Part shown: in pieces, positions 1-6,232 of the stretch
How positions within the stretch are numbered: the first letter of the stretch is position 1
How the letters are laid out: each line of letters opens with the position of its first letter
Origin: Erysipelotrichaceae bacterium
GTDB lineage: Bacteria; Bacillota_I; Bacilli_A; Erysipelotrichales; Erysipelotrichaceae
Assembly (NCBI GenBank): GCA_024709285.1
Contig: JANJWY010000009.1
Location: 1-6,395, forward strand
Reading direction: 5' to 3'
Length of the DNA: 6,395 nt
Program-made: the position numbers and the translations under genes
The notes under the pieces: model-generated
What the model saw: the letters and a program-made list of their open reading frames with translations, nothing else
The model's database searches: none
What the model was told of the DNA's origin: nothing

Positions 1-328
1 TCATGCGGACGTTGTAAGTTATCTGGTTGCCAAAGGTGCGGATGTGAATGCTCAGGATGAAATGGGGCGTTCGGCTTTGATGGAAGCCTGTCTGGCCTTT
101 AGAGTGGATGTCATCAAGGAATTGGTTGAAGCCAATGCGGATATCAATGCCAAGGACTCCAATGGCTGTACAGCACTTATGAGAGCCAGCTATTCGGGAT
201 ATTTGGAACTGGTGCAATATTTGCTGAATCAGGGAGCAGATAAAGAAATCGTTGATAATGAAGGAAATAAAGCGATCCATTACGTTCGCGAACACAGCTT
301 TACTGATTTAAAGCCATATTTGAAATAA
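1..328 (+). CDS. Ankyrin-repeat protein, 3' end only
   Basis: This is the C-terminal part of a gene that enters from the left edge; codons are in phase from base 2 and there is no stop upstream, so the GTG at 44 is an internal Val codon and not the start. The visible 108 residues hold the end of one ankyrin repeat (YLVAKGADVNAQD), two complete repeats of about 33 residues with the usual TALM-A helix start and GADxNAxD turn (SALMEACLAF..., TALMRASYSG...), and a degenerate C-terminal capping repeat (KAIHYVREHS) ending in PYLK. Ankyrin repeats bind other proteins, and the partner cannot be read from the sequence. No signal peptide can be judged because the N-terminus is missing. The stop is 24 nt before the EF-G-like gene on the same strand, so the two are probably cotranscribed. 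Confidence 0.9.
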   Translation, partial: HADVVSYLVAKGADVNAQDEMGRSALMEACLAFRVDVIKELVEANADINAKDSNGCTALMRASYSGYLELVQYLLNQGADKEIVDNEGNKAIHYVREHSFTDLKPYLK

Positions 329-352
329 GAAAGGAATCGTGGGAAATTTCAT

Positions 353-2428
353 ATGAGAGATTATTTAGCACATGAGGTGCGTAATATTGTATTGTTAGGT
401 CATAGTGGCAGCGGTAAAACAGCTGTAGTCGAGTCCATGTTATTTTACACCAAAGCAATCGACCGGGTCGGGAAAGCAGTCGATGGCAACAGTGTCCTCG
501 ATTACGATTCAGAAGAAGTCAAGCGTGGTGTCACCGTTTTTACAACCTTAGCTCCAATCGAGTGGAAAAACTGTAAAATCAATTTCATCGATACTCCGGG
601 TTATTTGGATTATGCCGGTGAAATGCTTTCCGGGGTATCCGTAGCTGATAATGCGTTAATCGTGGTAAGTGCGAAGGACGGTGTTCAAACCGGTACTGAA
701 CGTGCTTGGAAAACCGTTACGGCACGCAAACTGCCGACCATTTTCTTCATCAATAAAATGGATGTGGAAAATGCTTCGTTTGAGAAGAGTTATGAATCAC
801 TGCGTAACAGTTTTGGCAAGTCAGTCATTGCCTTTGAAGTTCCGATCATTGAAGGCGGAAAAGTCGTAGGCAGCGTTAATATTTTGAAGAAAAAAGCCTG
901 GTATCATAACGATCGCGAAAATGCGAAAGAAGTACCGACAGCGATGAGCAGTGCGGTCGATGCTTATTATGAGCAAATCGCTGAAGCTGTTGCTATGGGT
1001 GATGATGAACTGATGGAAAAATTCTTTGAGGGCGAGCCGTTTACAGAAGCGGAAATTCTCAAAGGTGTCCGTATCGGTGTGCGCAGCGGTGAGATTCGTC
1101 CGGTTTATTGCGGGTCAGCCATTCAACTGACAGGCATCGAACGTTTGATGGATCTGATTTCCGAATACTTCCCATCGTATGCTGAGCAAGGGATCATTGA
1201 AGCCAAAGATCTCAATGGCAATGTGCTTAAGCTTGAAACCAATGAAAAAGAAGCGTTCAGTGCGCGTGTATTCAAGACCATCGTTGACCCGTTTGTCGGA
1301 CGTATTTCATTTGTCAAAGTCATGACCGGCGTATTGACGACGGATGCTCAAGTCATCAATGTTCAAAAGGATAAAGTTGAGAAAATCGCACAGCTGTTTG
1401 CTATCAAAGGCAAACACCAGATCGGTGTCGGTAAATTATTTACCGGTGACATCGGCGCGATCGTCAAATTACAGTTTACGGAAACCAGTGATACCTTGGC
1501 TACCAAGGCAAAACCGGTCATTTACGATAAGATCGAGTTCCCGCAACCAATGCTTTCGGTCGCTTTGTGGCCAAAGAGCAAAAATGATGAAGATAAACTG
1601 AGTACAAGTTTGCAACGTCTTGCGGAAGAAGATGCATCATGCCGATTTGAGAAAAACAGTGAAACCGGCGAACTTATTTTATACGGGGTCGGCGATCAGC
1701 ACATCGATGTCATTATCAGTAAACTGAAATCAAAATACAAAGTCGAAGTTGAGCTATCCGAACCGAAAGTGCCATATCGTGAGACAATCCGCGGTACTGT
1801 AACGGTTGAAGGTAAACATAAGAAGCAATCCGGTGGTGCAGGTCAGTTTGGTCACGTATTCATTACTTTTGAACCATGTGACAGCGAAGAAATGATTTTT
1901 GAAGAAAAGGTATTCGGCGGTGCCGTTCCTCGTCAGTACTTCCCGGCCGTCGAAGCTGGTTTAAGAGAGTGTATGTTTAAAGGTCTGTTGGCCGGATACA
2001 AAGTCGTAGGTTTAAAAGCAACATTGGTTGACGGCCGTTATCACGAAGTCGATTCAAAAGAAATTGCGTTTAAATCGGCTGCCCGTCTGGCATTTAAGGC
2101 CGGTTTCCCCAAAGCCCGTCCGGCACTGATGGAACCGATCGTAAAAGTTCAGGTCACGATTCCGGAAGAATATACCGGTACGGTCATCGGTGATTTCAAT
2201 AAGCGCCGCGGGATCATTCTGGGTATGGAATTGTTGAATGAAAAAGAACAAATGGTCACGGCTGAAGTTCCGATGTCGGAAATGATGAGGTATGCGACTG
2301 AACTGCGCAGCTTTACCCAAGGCCGCGGCAGCTATACGCAAGAGTTTGATCGTTATGAATTTGCGCCGCAACCTATCGCGGACAAAGTCATTGCGGCTCA
2401 CGTAAAAGAAGAAGAAGACGAAGATTAG
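353..2428 (+). CDS. EF-G-like translational GTPase (EF-G2/FusA2-type paralog)
   Basis: A 691-residue cytosolic protein with the full five-domain EF-G layout. The GTPase domain has the P-loop GHSGSGKT (16-23), switch I RGVT (58-61), DTPGYLD (80-86), NKMD (134-137) and GSA (254-256). A short G' insert lies at about 163-245 and domain II around 300-400. Domain III includes GVGDQHID (445-452). Domain IV has tip loops QSGGAGQFGHV (492-502) and HEVDSKE (564-570), keeping the tip His. Domain V starts near 592, and the tail is acidic (EEEDED). The P-loop GHSGSGKT in place of AHIDAGKTT, and Tyr84 where canonical EF-G has the catalytic switch II His, mark it as the EF-G-like paralog group rather than the main translocase FusA; this family placement is from memory. 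It may act on ribosomes under particular conditions, with low or altered GTP hydrolysis (inference). The start ATG is the first possible one after an in-frame TAA. Its Shine-Dalgarno is poor (AAGGA 17 nt away, GGGA 8 nt away), so translation may be coupled to the ankyrin gene. Confidence 0.93.
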   Translation: MRDYLAHEVRNIVLLGHSGSGKTAVVESMLFYTKAIDRVGKAVDGNSVLDYDSEEVKRGVTVFTTLAPIEWKNCKINFIDTPGYLDYAGEMLSGVSVADNALIVVSAKDGVQTGTERAWKTVTARKLPTIFFINKMDVENASFEKSYESLRNSFGKSVIAFEVPIIEGGKVVGSVNILKKKAWYHNDRENAKEVPTAMSSAVDAYYEQIAEAVAMGDDELMEKFFEGEPFTEAEILKGVRIGVRSGEIRPVYCGSAIQLTGIERLMDLISEYFPSYAEQGIIEAKDLNGNVLKLETNEKEAFSARVFKTIVDPFVGRISFVKVMTGVLTTDAQVINVQKDKVEKIAQLFAIKGKHQIGVGKLFTGDIGAIVKLQFTETSDTLATKAKPVIYDKIEFPQPMLSVALWPKSKNDEDKLSTSLQRLAEEDASCRFEKNSETGELILYGVGDQHIDVIISKLKSKYKVEVELSEPKVPYRETIRGTVTVEGKHKKQSGGAGQFGHVFITFEPCDSEEMIFEEKVFGGAVPRQYFPAVEAGLRECMFKGLLAGYKVVGLKATLVDGRYHEVDSKEIAFKSAARLAFKAGFPKARPALMEPIVKVQVTIPEEYTGTVIGDFNKRRGIILGMELLNEKEQMVTAEVPMSEMMRYATELRSFTQGRGSYTQEFDRYEFAPQPIADKVIAAHVKEEEDED

Positions 2429-2433
2429 TCAAA

Positions 2434-2459
2434 AAAGACAGCCCCCACGGGCTGTCTTT
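2434..2459. terminator. Bidirectional intrinsic terminator, stronger for the minus strand
   Basis: A perfect 11-bp stem (arms 2434-2444 and 2449-2459) with loop CCAC sits 5 nt after the EF-G-like stop. Read on -, the stem runs into six T residues, a good Rho-independent terminator for sodA. Read on +, only TTTAAATG follows, so it is weaker for the EF-G-like gene. Confidence 0.85.
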
Positions 2460-2468
2460 AAATGTAAA

Positions 2469-2486
2469 AGGGACCTTTCGGTCCCT
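2469..2486. terminator. Second hairpin in the convergent gap, GAAA tetraloop on -
   Basis: A 7-bp GC-rich stem (arms 2469-2475 and 2480-2486). On the minus strand the loop is GAAA, a stable GNRA tetraloop, and the 3' arm leads into TTTTA. It starts 5 nt after the sodA stop. On + the loop is TTTC and the downstream T-rich stretch (TTCTTACTTTTT) could also serve the EF-G-like gene, although it lies inside the sodA 3' end. Together with the hairpin at 2434-2459 it forms a tandem terminator between converging genes. Confidence 0.75.
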
Positions 2487-2491
2487 GGTTC

Positions 2492-3106
2492 TTACTTTTT
2501 GCCTTCTTCGAAGAGTCTGTTGACGACGTTCCAGTTGACGACATTGAACCATTGATCAATGTACTCCGGACGACGGTTTTGATATTTGAGATAATAAGCG
2601 TGTTCCCAAACGTCCAACGCTAAGATCGGTGTGAGTCCATCAGAAATCGGATTATCCTGATTGGCCGTCGATACGACTTTCAATTGCTTGTCAGCCGTCA
2701 ATACCAACCATGCCCAACCGCTGCCGAAACGGGTCTTTGCTGCTGTGGCAAAGGTCTCTTTGAACTGTGCGAAACCGCCGAAAGTGGCATTGATGGCTTC
2801 CAGAAGTGCTCCTTCCGGTGCTTTTGCTCCACCCGGAGTCATCAACTCCCAAAACAGCGTGTGATTCAGATGACCGCCGCCATTGTTGCGAACAGCCATA
2901 CGGATGGCCTCCGGAACTTGATTGAGATCTTTGATCAGATCGGCTAACTCAACTTCGAACAGCTCCGGGAATTTTTCGAGAGCCGCATTGACATTATCAA
3001 CGTAGGCTTGGTGGTGTTTGGAATAGTGAATCGTCATCGTTTGGGTATCGATAAACGGTTCAAGCGCATCAAATGCATAAGTAAGTACAGGTAGTGTATT
3101 TTTCAT
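2492..3106 (-). CDS. sodA: Superoxide dismutase, Mn-type (Fe/Mn family)
   Basis: A 204-residue cytosolic enzyme that converts superoxide to oxygen and hydrogen peroxide. The four metal ligands are all present: H27 (IHYSKHHQAYV), H82 (NHTLFW), D165 and H169 (DVWEHAYY). The N-terminal helical-hairpin domain and the C-terminal alpha/beta domain are both complete, and the length is normal for the family. Metal choice looks like manganese: the second-sphere Gln is in STANQD (Q150) and the preceding motif is NNGGGHLNH with Gly78, where iron enzymes carry Gln near that position and Ala in place of Q150; cambialistic use cannot be excluded. I chose the ATG at 3106. It begins at the conserved N-terminus, has AAAGGAG upstream (3118-3124), and the longer reading from 3145 would start upstream of the predicted transcript start. 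No signal peptide is seen. It converges on the EF-G-like gene and has its own promoter. Confidence 0.97.
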   Translation of the reverse strand: MKNTLPVLTYAFDALEPFIDTQTMTIHYSKHHQAYVDNVNAALEKFPELFEVELADLIKDLNQVPEAIRMAVRNNGGGHLNHTLFWELMTPGGAKAPEGALLEAINATFGGFAQFKETFATAAKTRFGSGWAWLVLTADKQLKVVSTANQDNPISDGLTPILALDVWEHAYYLKYQNRRPEYIDQWFNVVNWNVVNRLFEEGKK

Positions 3107-3117
3107 TGTGTGTAAAT

Positions 3118-3124
3118 CTCCTTT
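3118..3124 (-). promoter_or_regulatory. Ribosome binding site of sodA
   Basis: AAAGGAG on the minus strand, 11 nt before the ATG at 3106. It decides the start: a longer reading from 3145 would place this site inside the coding region and add 13 residues that do not look like the family's N-terminus. Confidence 0.8.
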
Positions 3125-3135
3125 GTTATGTATCA

Positions 3136-3164
3136 AGCATAGCAAAGCAAAATTTCACAATCAA
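3136..3164 (-). promoter_or_regulatory. sigma-A-type promoter of sodA
   Basis: On the minus strand, -35 TTGATT (3159-3164) and -10 TATGCT (3136-3141) are separated by exactly 17 nt, and TGC directly before the -10 makes it an extended -10 element. The predicted transcript starts near 3129 and has a leader of about 22 nt containing the AAAGGAG site. Each hexamer matches the consensus at 4 of 6 positions. Confidence 0.65.
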
Positions 3165-3180
3165 ACAATATGCCCAATTT

Positions 3181-3196
3181 GTTAGAATAAACTAAC
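3181..3196. repeat. Short inverted repeat between the DUF2703 gene and the sodA promoter
   Basis: GTTAG-AATAAA-CTAAC, a 5-bp AT-rich inverted repeat beginning 3 nt after the DUF2703 stop and about 17 nt upstream of the sodA -35 element. No T-run follows it on the minus strand, so it is a poor terminator. It could be a regulator site for sodA, but it does not match the Fur/PerR 7-1-7 box well. It may be chance. Confidence 0.3.
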
Positions 3197-3198
3197 TT

Positions 3199-3612
3199 CT
3201 AAATAAACATGGAAGGGCTATTACTTTTTAAATGTGAAGCTGACAGAATTGCTTCAACAATCGCGGAAGAAGGAATCTCATTATAGGTCTTTCCTTTATA
3301 CCTCACACTGCGACAATATTCTGTTTTCCCCGTCAAGCCCGAACAAGAGGGGCATGGATTCATGTTGACCTTCAAGTCAATGATTTCTTCCATAGGGATT
3401 CCATTGATCTCGCATAAATTGGACTTTACAATCTGGTCTTCACTCAGTTTTACATCTTCAACCGCAATATCCCAACCGGCTAGGTTTAATTGTGATTTCA
3501 GATGATTGACAGCATCATCGATCGTATTTTTGGTCAATGAGCAACGCTCGCACGTTTCACCATCGACATCCAAATGATACCATCGAATCAGCAACTGCCT
3601 ATTCACTGACAT
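3199..3612 (-). CDS. DUF2703 family Cys-rich protein, function unknown
   Basis: A 137-residue cytosolic protein that I recognise as DUF2703 from its pattern: an N-terminal strand IRWYHLDVDGETC with the CERC motif (Cys21, Cys24), a helix, then LCEINGIPMEEI (66-77), PCPSC (Cys87, Cys90), YCRSVRYKGKTY with Cys100, and a final IPSSAIVEAILSA helix. Six cysteines in all (21, 24, 67, 87, 90, 100). A strand followed by CxxC and a helix, and later an NGxP turn, resembles a thioredoxin-like arrangement, while the second cluster could bind metal; both are inference, and no reaction is known to me. The ATG at 3612 overlaps the end of the M32 gene by 14 nt. A TTG sits one codon upstream and a GTG two codons downstream. 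None has a clear Shine-Dalgarno, so translation is probably coupled to the peptidase gene. Confidence 0.82.
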   Translation of the reverse strand: MSVNRQLLIRWYHLDVDGETCERCSLTKNTIDDAVNHLKSQLNLAGWDIAVEDVKLSEDQIVKSNLCEINGIPMEEIIDLKVNMNPCPSCSGLTGKTEYCRSVRYKGKTYNEIPSSAIVEAILSASHLKSNSPSMFI

Positions 3613-5095
3613 CAAACAGCCGGGAATATTTTTCTTTCAGATAATCAACATAGTACTGAGGATTAAAAGTTTCACCTGTAACAGCAAGTAACAGTTCATT
3701 GGGTTTATATACACCGCCATGACGATGGATATGATTTTTCAGCCAGTCATTCACTGATTTGAAATCATTATTCTCTAAACACTTCTCAACATCGAGATCC
3801 TTACGCATCGCATTCATCCATTGAGCGCTGTACGCCGATCCCAATGCATATGTCGGAAAATAACCGAAAGCACCGCCAGACCAGTGAATGTCCTGTAAAA
3901 TTCCTAAACCATTGTGTGGCGGACGGATTCCCAGATACTCTTCGTATTTGTCGCTCCACACCTGATCTAATCCTTCGACATCCAGGGTTCCGTTGAATAA
4001 ACCTTGCTCGATTTCATATCGTACCATGATGTGCAAGGGGTAAGTGAGTTCGTCAGCTTCAATGCGTATCAGCGAACAGGCGACATGATTGATGCCTTGA
4101 ATGAAATCGTCAAGAGATACATCGTGCAATGCATCGACCGTCTGTTGCACTTTCGGATAAATGCCCGACCAGAAAGAGCGGCTGCGTCCCAGCATGTTTT
4201 CATAAAGTCTTGACTGGGATTCATGCATTCCGTAGGTCATACTGTCCGCAATTGCCCGGCCTTGATAAGCTTCATCGACTTGTCCGTTATATGTTGCGTG
4301 TCCGACTTCATGTATTAAAGCGAAAATCGATGAGGTAAACATATCTTCGTGATAACGCACCGTCACCCGATTGTCATGCACTGAGAAATGAGAGCTGAAC
4401 GGATGTGCGCTTTCACCGATATATCCCGATCCTTTGTCATAGTTTAAATAATCCATAAGTATTTCGACGACTTCGCGTTGTTGTTCGATGGGGACATTGC
4501 GGCTGAGCCACGCAGGTTCAGTTATCTTTTTGTCGATGATTTTGTGTAAAAAGGGAACGATCTCTGCTTTGAGTTTGTTAAAAAAGACATCATAATCCTC
4601 TATGGTGATTCCAATCTCAAAATCATCGATAAGTTGATGGTATACCGGCCGGGTATCTTTCCGATAGGAAACAACTTTTTTAGTCATTTCGATTAACTTC
4701 TTGAGATAGGGTTTGAATGCTTCATAATCATGGTTGTCACGCGCAGTTTCCCAGACATTCTCGGCATCGCGGGTCAACTGTGCATATTCTACGAATACAT
4801 CCTTGGGAATATACCGTGATTTATCCAAATTTCTCTTAATTTGTCTGATCTCGCGCATGGTTACGTCATCGAGTGTTTCTGTAAAGAGATCGTCGATCAG
4901 TGCTATGAATTCCGGGCTGTTTTCAATGGAAAAAAGCTCTCCGGCTAATAGTGCGGCCATTTTATTGCGATATGCGGCTCCTTTTTTTGGAGCGATTGTA
5001 CTTGAGTCCCAGTTAAGGGTAGTCAATGCCAGACTGTATGCGGAAATCTTCTCACTGACTTCCTTGAATTGTTGTAATTTTGTTTCAATAGTCAT
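3599..5095 (-). CDS. M32 family metallocarboxypeptidase (carboxypeptidase Taq type)
   Basis: A 498-residue cytosolic zinc carboxypeptidase, full family length, that removes C-terminal residues from peptides. Zinc site: HEVGH (262-266) supplies H262 and H266 with E263 as the catalytic base, and E292 in MHESQSRLYEN is the third ligand, the 30-residue spacing from H262 being what the family shows. Other M32 signatures are NWDSSTIAPKKG (28-39), HPF (231-233), VRYHEDMF just before the active site, and a C-terminal GILQDIHWSGGAFGYFP (398-414). The ATG at 5095 has GGAGG 8 nt upstream. It heads a two-gene operon with the DUF2703 gene, whose start lies inside its last codons, and is divergent from psuK. 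It probably has a general role in intracellular peptide turnover. No signal peptide or membrane segment is visible. Confidence 0.96.
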   Translation of the reverse strand: MTIETKLQQFKEVSEKISAYSLALTTLNWDSSTIAPKKGAAYRNKMAALLAGELFSIENSPEFIALIDDLFTETLDDVTMREIRQIKRNLDKSRYIPKDVFVEYAQLTRDAENVWETARDNHDYEAFKPYLKKLIEMTKKVVSYRKDTRPVYHQLIDDFEIGITIEDYDVFFNKLKAEIVPFLHKIIDKKITEPAWLSRNVPIEQQREVVEILMDYLNYDKGSGYIGESAHPFSSHFSVHDNRVTVRYHEDMFTSSIFALIHEVGHATYNGQVDEAYQGRAIADSMTYGMHESQSRLYENMLGRSRSFWSGIYPKVQQTVDALHDVSLDDFIQGINHVACSLIRIEADELTYPLHIMVRYEIEQGLFNGTLDVEGLDQVWSDKYEEYLGIRPPHNGLGILQDIHWSGGAFGYFPTYALGSAYSAQWMNAMRKDLDVEKCLENNDFKSVNDWLKNHIHRHGGVYKPNELLLAVTGETFNPQYYVDYLKEKYSRLFDVSE

Positions 5096-5103
5096 CGGTT
5101 ATG

Positions 5104-5128
5104 CCTCCGTTTCTTCATTATTGTATCA
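5104..5128 (-). promoter_or_regulatory. Extended -10 promoter and RBS of the M32-DUF2703 operon
   Basis: On the minus strand, TGA followed by TACAAT (5120-5125, 5 of 6 matches to TATAAT) forms an extended -10 element. No convincing -35 lies 16-18 nt upstream. Transcription would start near 5113, giving a leader of about 18 nt that contains GGAGG (5104-5108), 8 nt before the ATG. Confidence 0.55.
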
Positions 5129-5162
5129 CATAAGTTGATATCCATTCTGAGTCAGATTGATA

Positions 5163-5168
5163 TATAAT
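5163..5168 (+). promoter_or_regulatory. -10 element of psuK, predicting a leaderless mRNA
   Basis: A perfect TATAAT ends 6 nt before the psuK ATG at 5175, so the expected transcript start falls on or next to the A of the start codon. No Shine-Dalgarno is present in the preceding 40 nt. The -35 is weak: the best hexamer, TTGATA (5135-5140), is 22 nt away, which is too far for a normal spacer. Confidence 0.5.
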
Positions 5169-5174
5169 AAGATT

Positions 5175-6119
5175 ATGAAAAAAGCAAAGAGAACTTTCCA
5201 TCTGATTGGTGGTGCCAATATTGATATACTCGGCAAGTCATTTGAGACGTTGCGTCCCAGTGATTCCAACCCGGGGAGCGTGTCTATCAGCTTTGGCGGT
5301 GTCGCGCGCAACATTGCCCACAACCTGACAAACATCGGACGTCCGGTCCGTCTGTTGACGGTCTTTGGTGATGACAGTTTGGGTCATCAGTGTGCAAAGG
5401 ACTGCAAAGATCGGAATATGGATATTTCACACAGTATTTTTCTCGAAGATTCGACTTCATCCACATATCTGGCCATTGCTAATAAAGATGGCGATATGTC
5501 TGTAGCCATTGCGGATATGAATATATTGAGAAATCTGAAAAAGGATATGGTACAACCATTTCTTCAGACGATCGATAAAGATGATATCTTGGTAGTCGAT
5601 ACCAATCTTGAATTTGAGATGATCGAATATATTACTTCGAATGTTTCGTGTATATTGGCTTGTGATCCGATTTCGACCGCAAAAACCAAGAAGATACTTC
5701 CGTTTCTCAGTCGATTGACGGTATTTAAACCCAATCGGTTGGAAGCTGAGGTTTGTTGCGGATTTCCGATTACCGATGATGAAAGTTTAATGAAAGCATT
5801 GAGATATTTGAGAAGTTCTGGCATTCGTGATGTTATCATTACTCTTGGAGTGCGAGGCGGTGCAATCGCCTGTGATGAAGGTTTGTTCCGGTATTATCAC
5901 AAAGATGTTGAGGTGGTGAGTGCTACCGGGGCAGGAGATGCATTTCTTTCGGCTTATATCGCTTATCTTGATTTTGGATCGATCGTTGCTCTTAAGTACG
6001 GAGTTGCGGCTGCAATAGCATCCTGCCTGTGTGAATCAACGGTCAATGACAAAATCAGTCATTTGTATCTGGAGGAAATTGCGGCTGAATATCCGTTGCA
6101 GTTGGTCAAGCGTGATTAA
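5175..6119 (+). CDS. psuK: Pseudouridine kinase (PfkB/ribokinase family)
   Basis: A 314-residue PfkB-fold kinase that phosphorylates pseudouridine with ATP to pseudouridine 5'-phosphate, which PsuG then splits into uracil and ribose 5-phosphate. PfkB marks: IGGANIDILG (11-20), GGVARNIAHNL (41-51) with N46, and the second signature ATGAGDAF with GAGD at 252-255, D255 being the catalytic base. Features that separate PsuK from ribokinase or fructokinase, recalled from E. coli YeiC/PsuK, are DSNPG (30-34), a DMNI stretch after the sugar-binding region, DPIS (164-167) and KPNRLEAE (185-192). The start is the ATG at 5175: it places the first strand where the family has it, and the TTG at 5157 would lie upstream of the -10 element. 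There is no ribosome binding site, and the message looks leaderless. No psuG or transporter gene is visible beside it. A related nucleoside substrate is possible. Confidence 0.88.
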   Translation: MKKAKRTFHLIGGANIDILGKSFETLRPSDSNPGSVSISFGGVARNIAHNLTNIGRPVRLLTVFGDDSLGHQCAKDCKDRNMDISHSIFLEDSTSSTYLAIANKDGDMSVAIADMNILRNLKKDMVQPFLQTIDKDDILVVDTNLEFEMIEYITSNVSCILACDPISTAKTKKILPFLSRLTVFKPNRLEAEVCCGFPITDDESLMKALRYLRSSGIRDVIITLGVRGGAIACDEGLFRYYHKDVEVVSATGAGDAFLSAYIAYLDFGSIVALKYGVAAAIASCLCESTVNDKISHLYLEEIAAEYPLQLVKRD

Positions 6120-6195
6120 TCAATCGCTAAAAAGTGATGTCGGTCATAAACCTTGAATAGAATGAAGAATTAAATGAAAATATTACCAAACAAAG

Positions 6196-6220
6196 TGTGA
6201 GTGTGTTTCGTTGTCTCACA
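6196..6220. repeat. Inverted repeat abutting the downstream gene's RBS
   Basis: TGTGAG (6196-6201) and CTCACA (6215-6220) are perfect 6-nt inverted arms around a 13-nt spacer; the last A of the right arm is the first A of the AAGGAG site. It could be an operator or a small leader hairpin affecting ribosome access, or chance. The rest of the 113-nt gap after psuK shows only a weak 6-bp hairpin with one G-T pair (6123-6138) lacking a T-run, and no convincing promoter or terminator, so readthrough from psuK is possible. Confidence 0.35.
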
Positions 6221-6225
6221 AGGAG
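6220..6225 (+). promoter_or_regulatory. Ribosome binding site of the PgpA-like gene
   Basis: AAGGAG with a 7-nt spacer to the ATG at 6233, the best-placed Shine-Dalgarno in the window. It fixes the start of the partial gene that follows. Confidence 0.85.
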
Positions 6226-6232
6226 AAGTCAA

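Noticed and set aside
326..355. Possible ankyrin-EF-G fusion split by one in-frame TAA
   Set aside because: The two coding regions share a frame and only the TAA at 326-328 separates them, but both ends look natural: the ankyrin part closes with a capping repeat and the EF-G part begins at the usual N-terminus. A shared frame has a one-in-three chance.
2054..2401. 115-codon open frame on the minus strand inside the EF-G-like gene
   Set aside because: It is antisense to conserved EF-G domains IV and V, has a low-complexity composition rich in Arg and Phe, and has no recognisable domain.
3107..3145. Longer sodA reading from 3145 with 13 extra N-terminal residues
   Set aside because: The extension contains the ribosome binding site and overlaps the -10 region of the predicted promoter, and it does not resemble a signal peptide or the family's N-terminus.
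3181..3196. PerR or Fur box controlling sodA
   Set aside because: The first half resembles TTATAAT, but the second half fails at most positions of the 7-1-7 palindrome, so I list it only as an inverted repeat.
4734..5138. 134-codon open frame on the plus strand opposite the M32 gene
   Set aside because: It lies antisense to the conserved N-terminal part of the peptidase, is Ser-rich, and matches nothing I recognise; it is a frame shadow.
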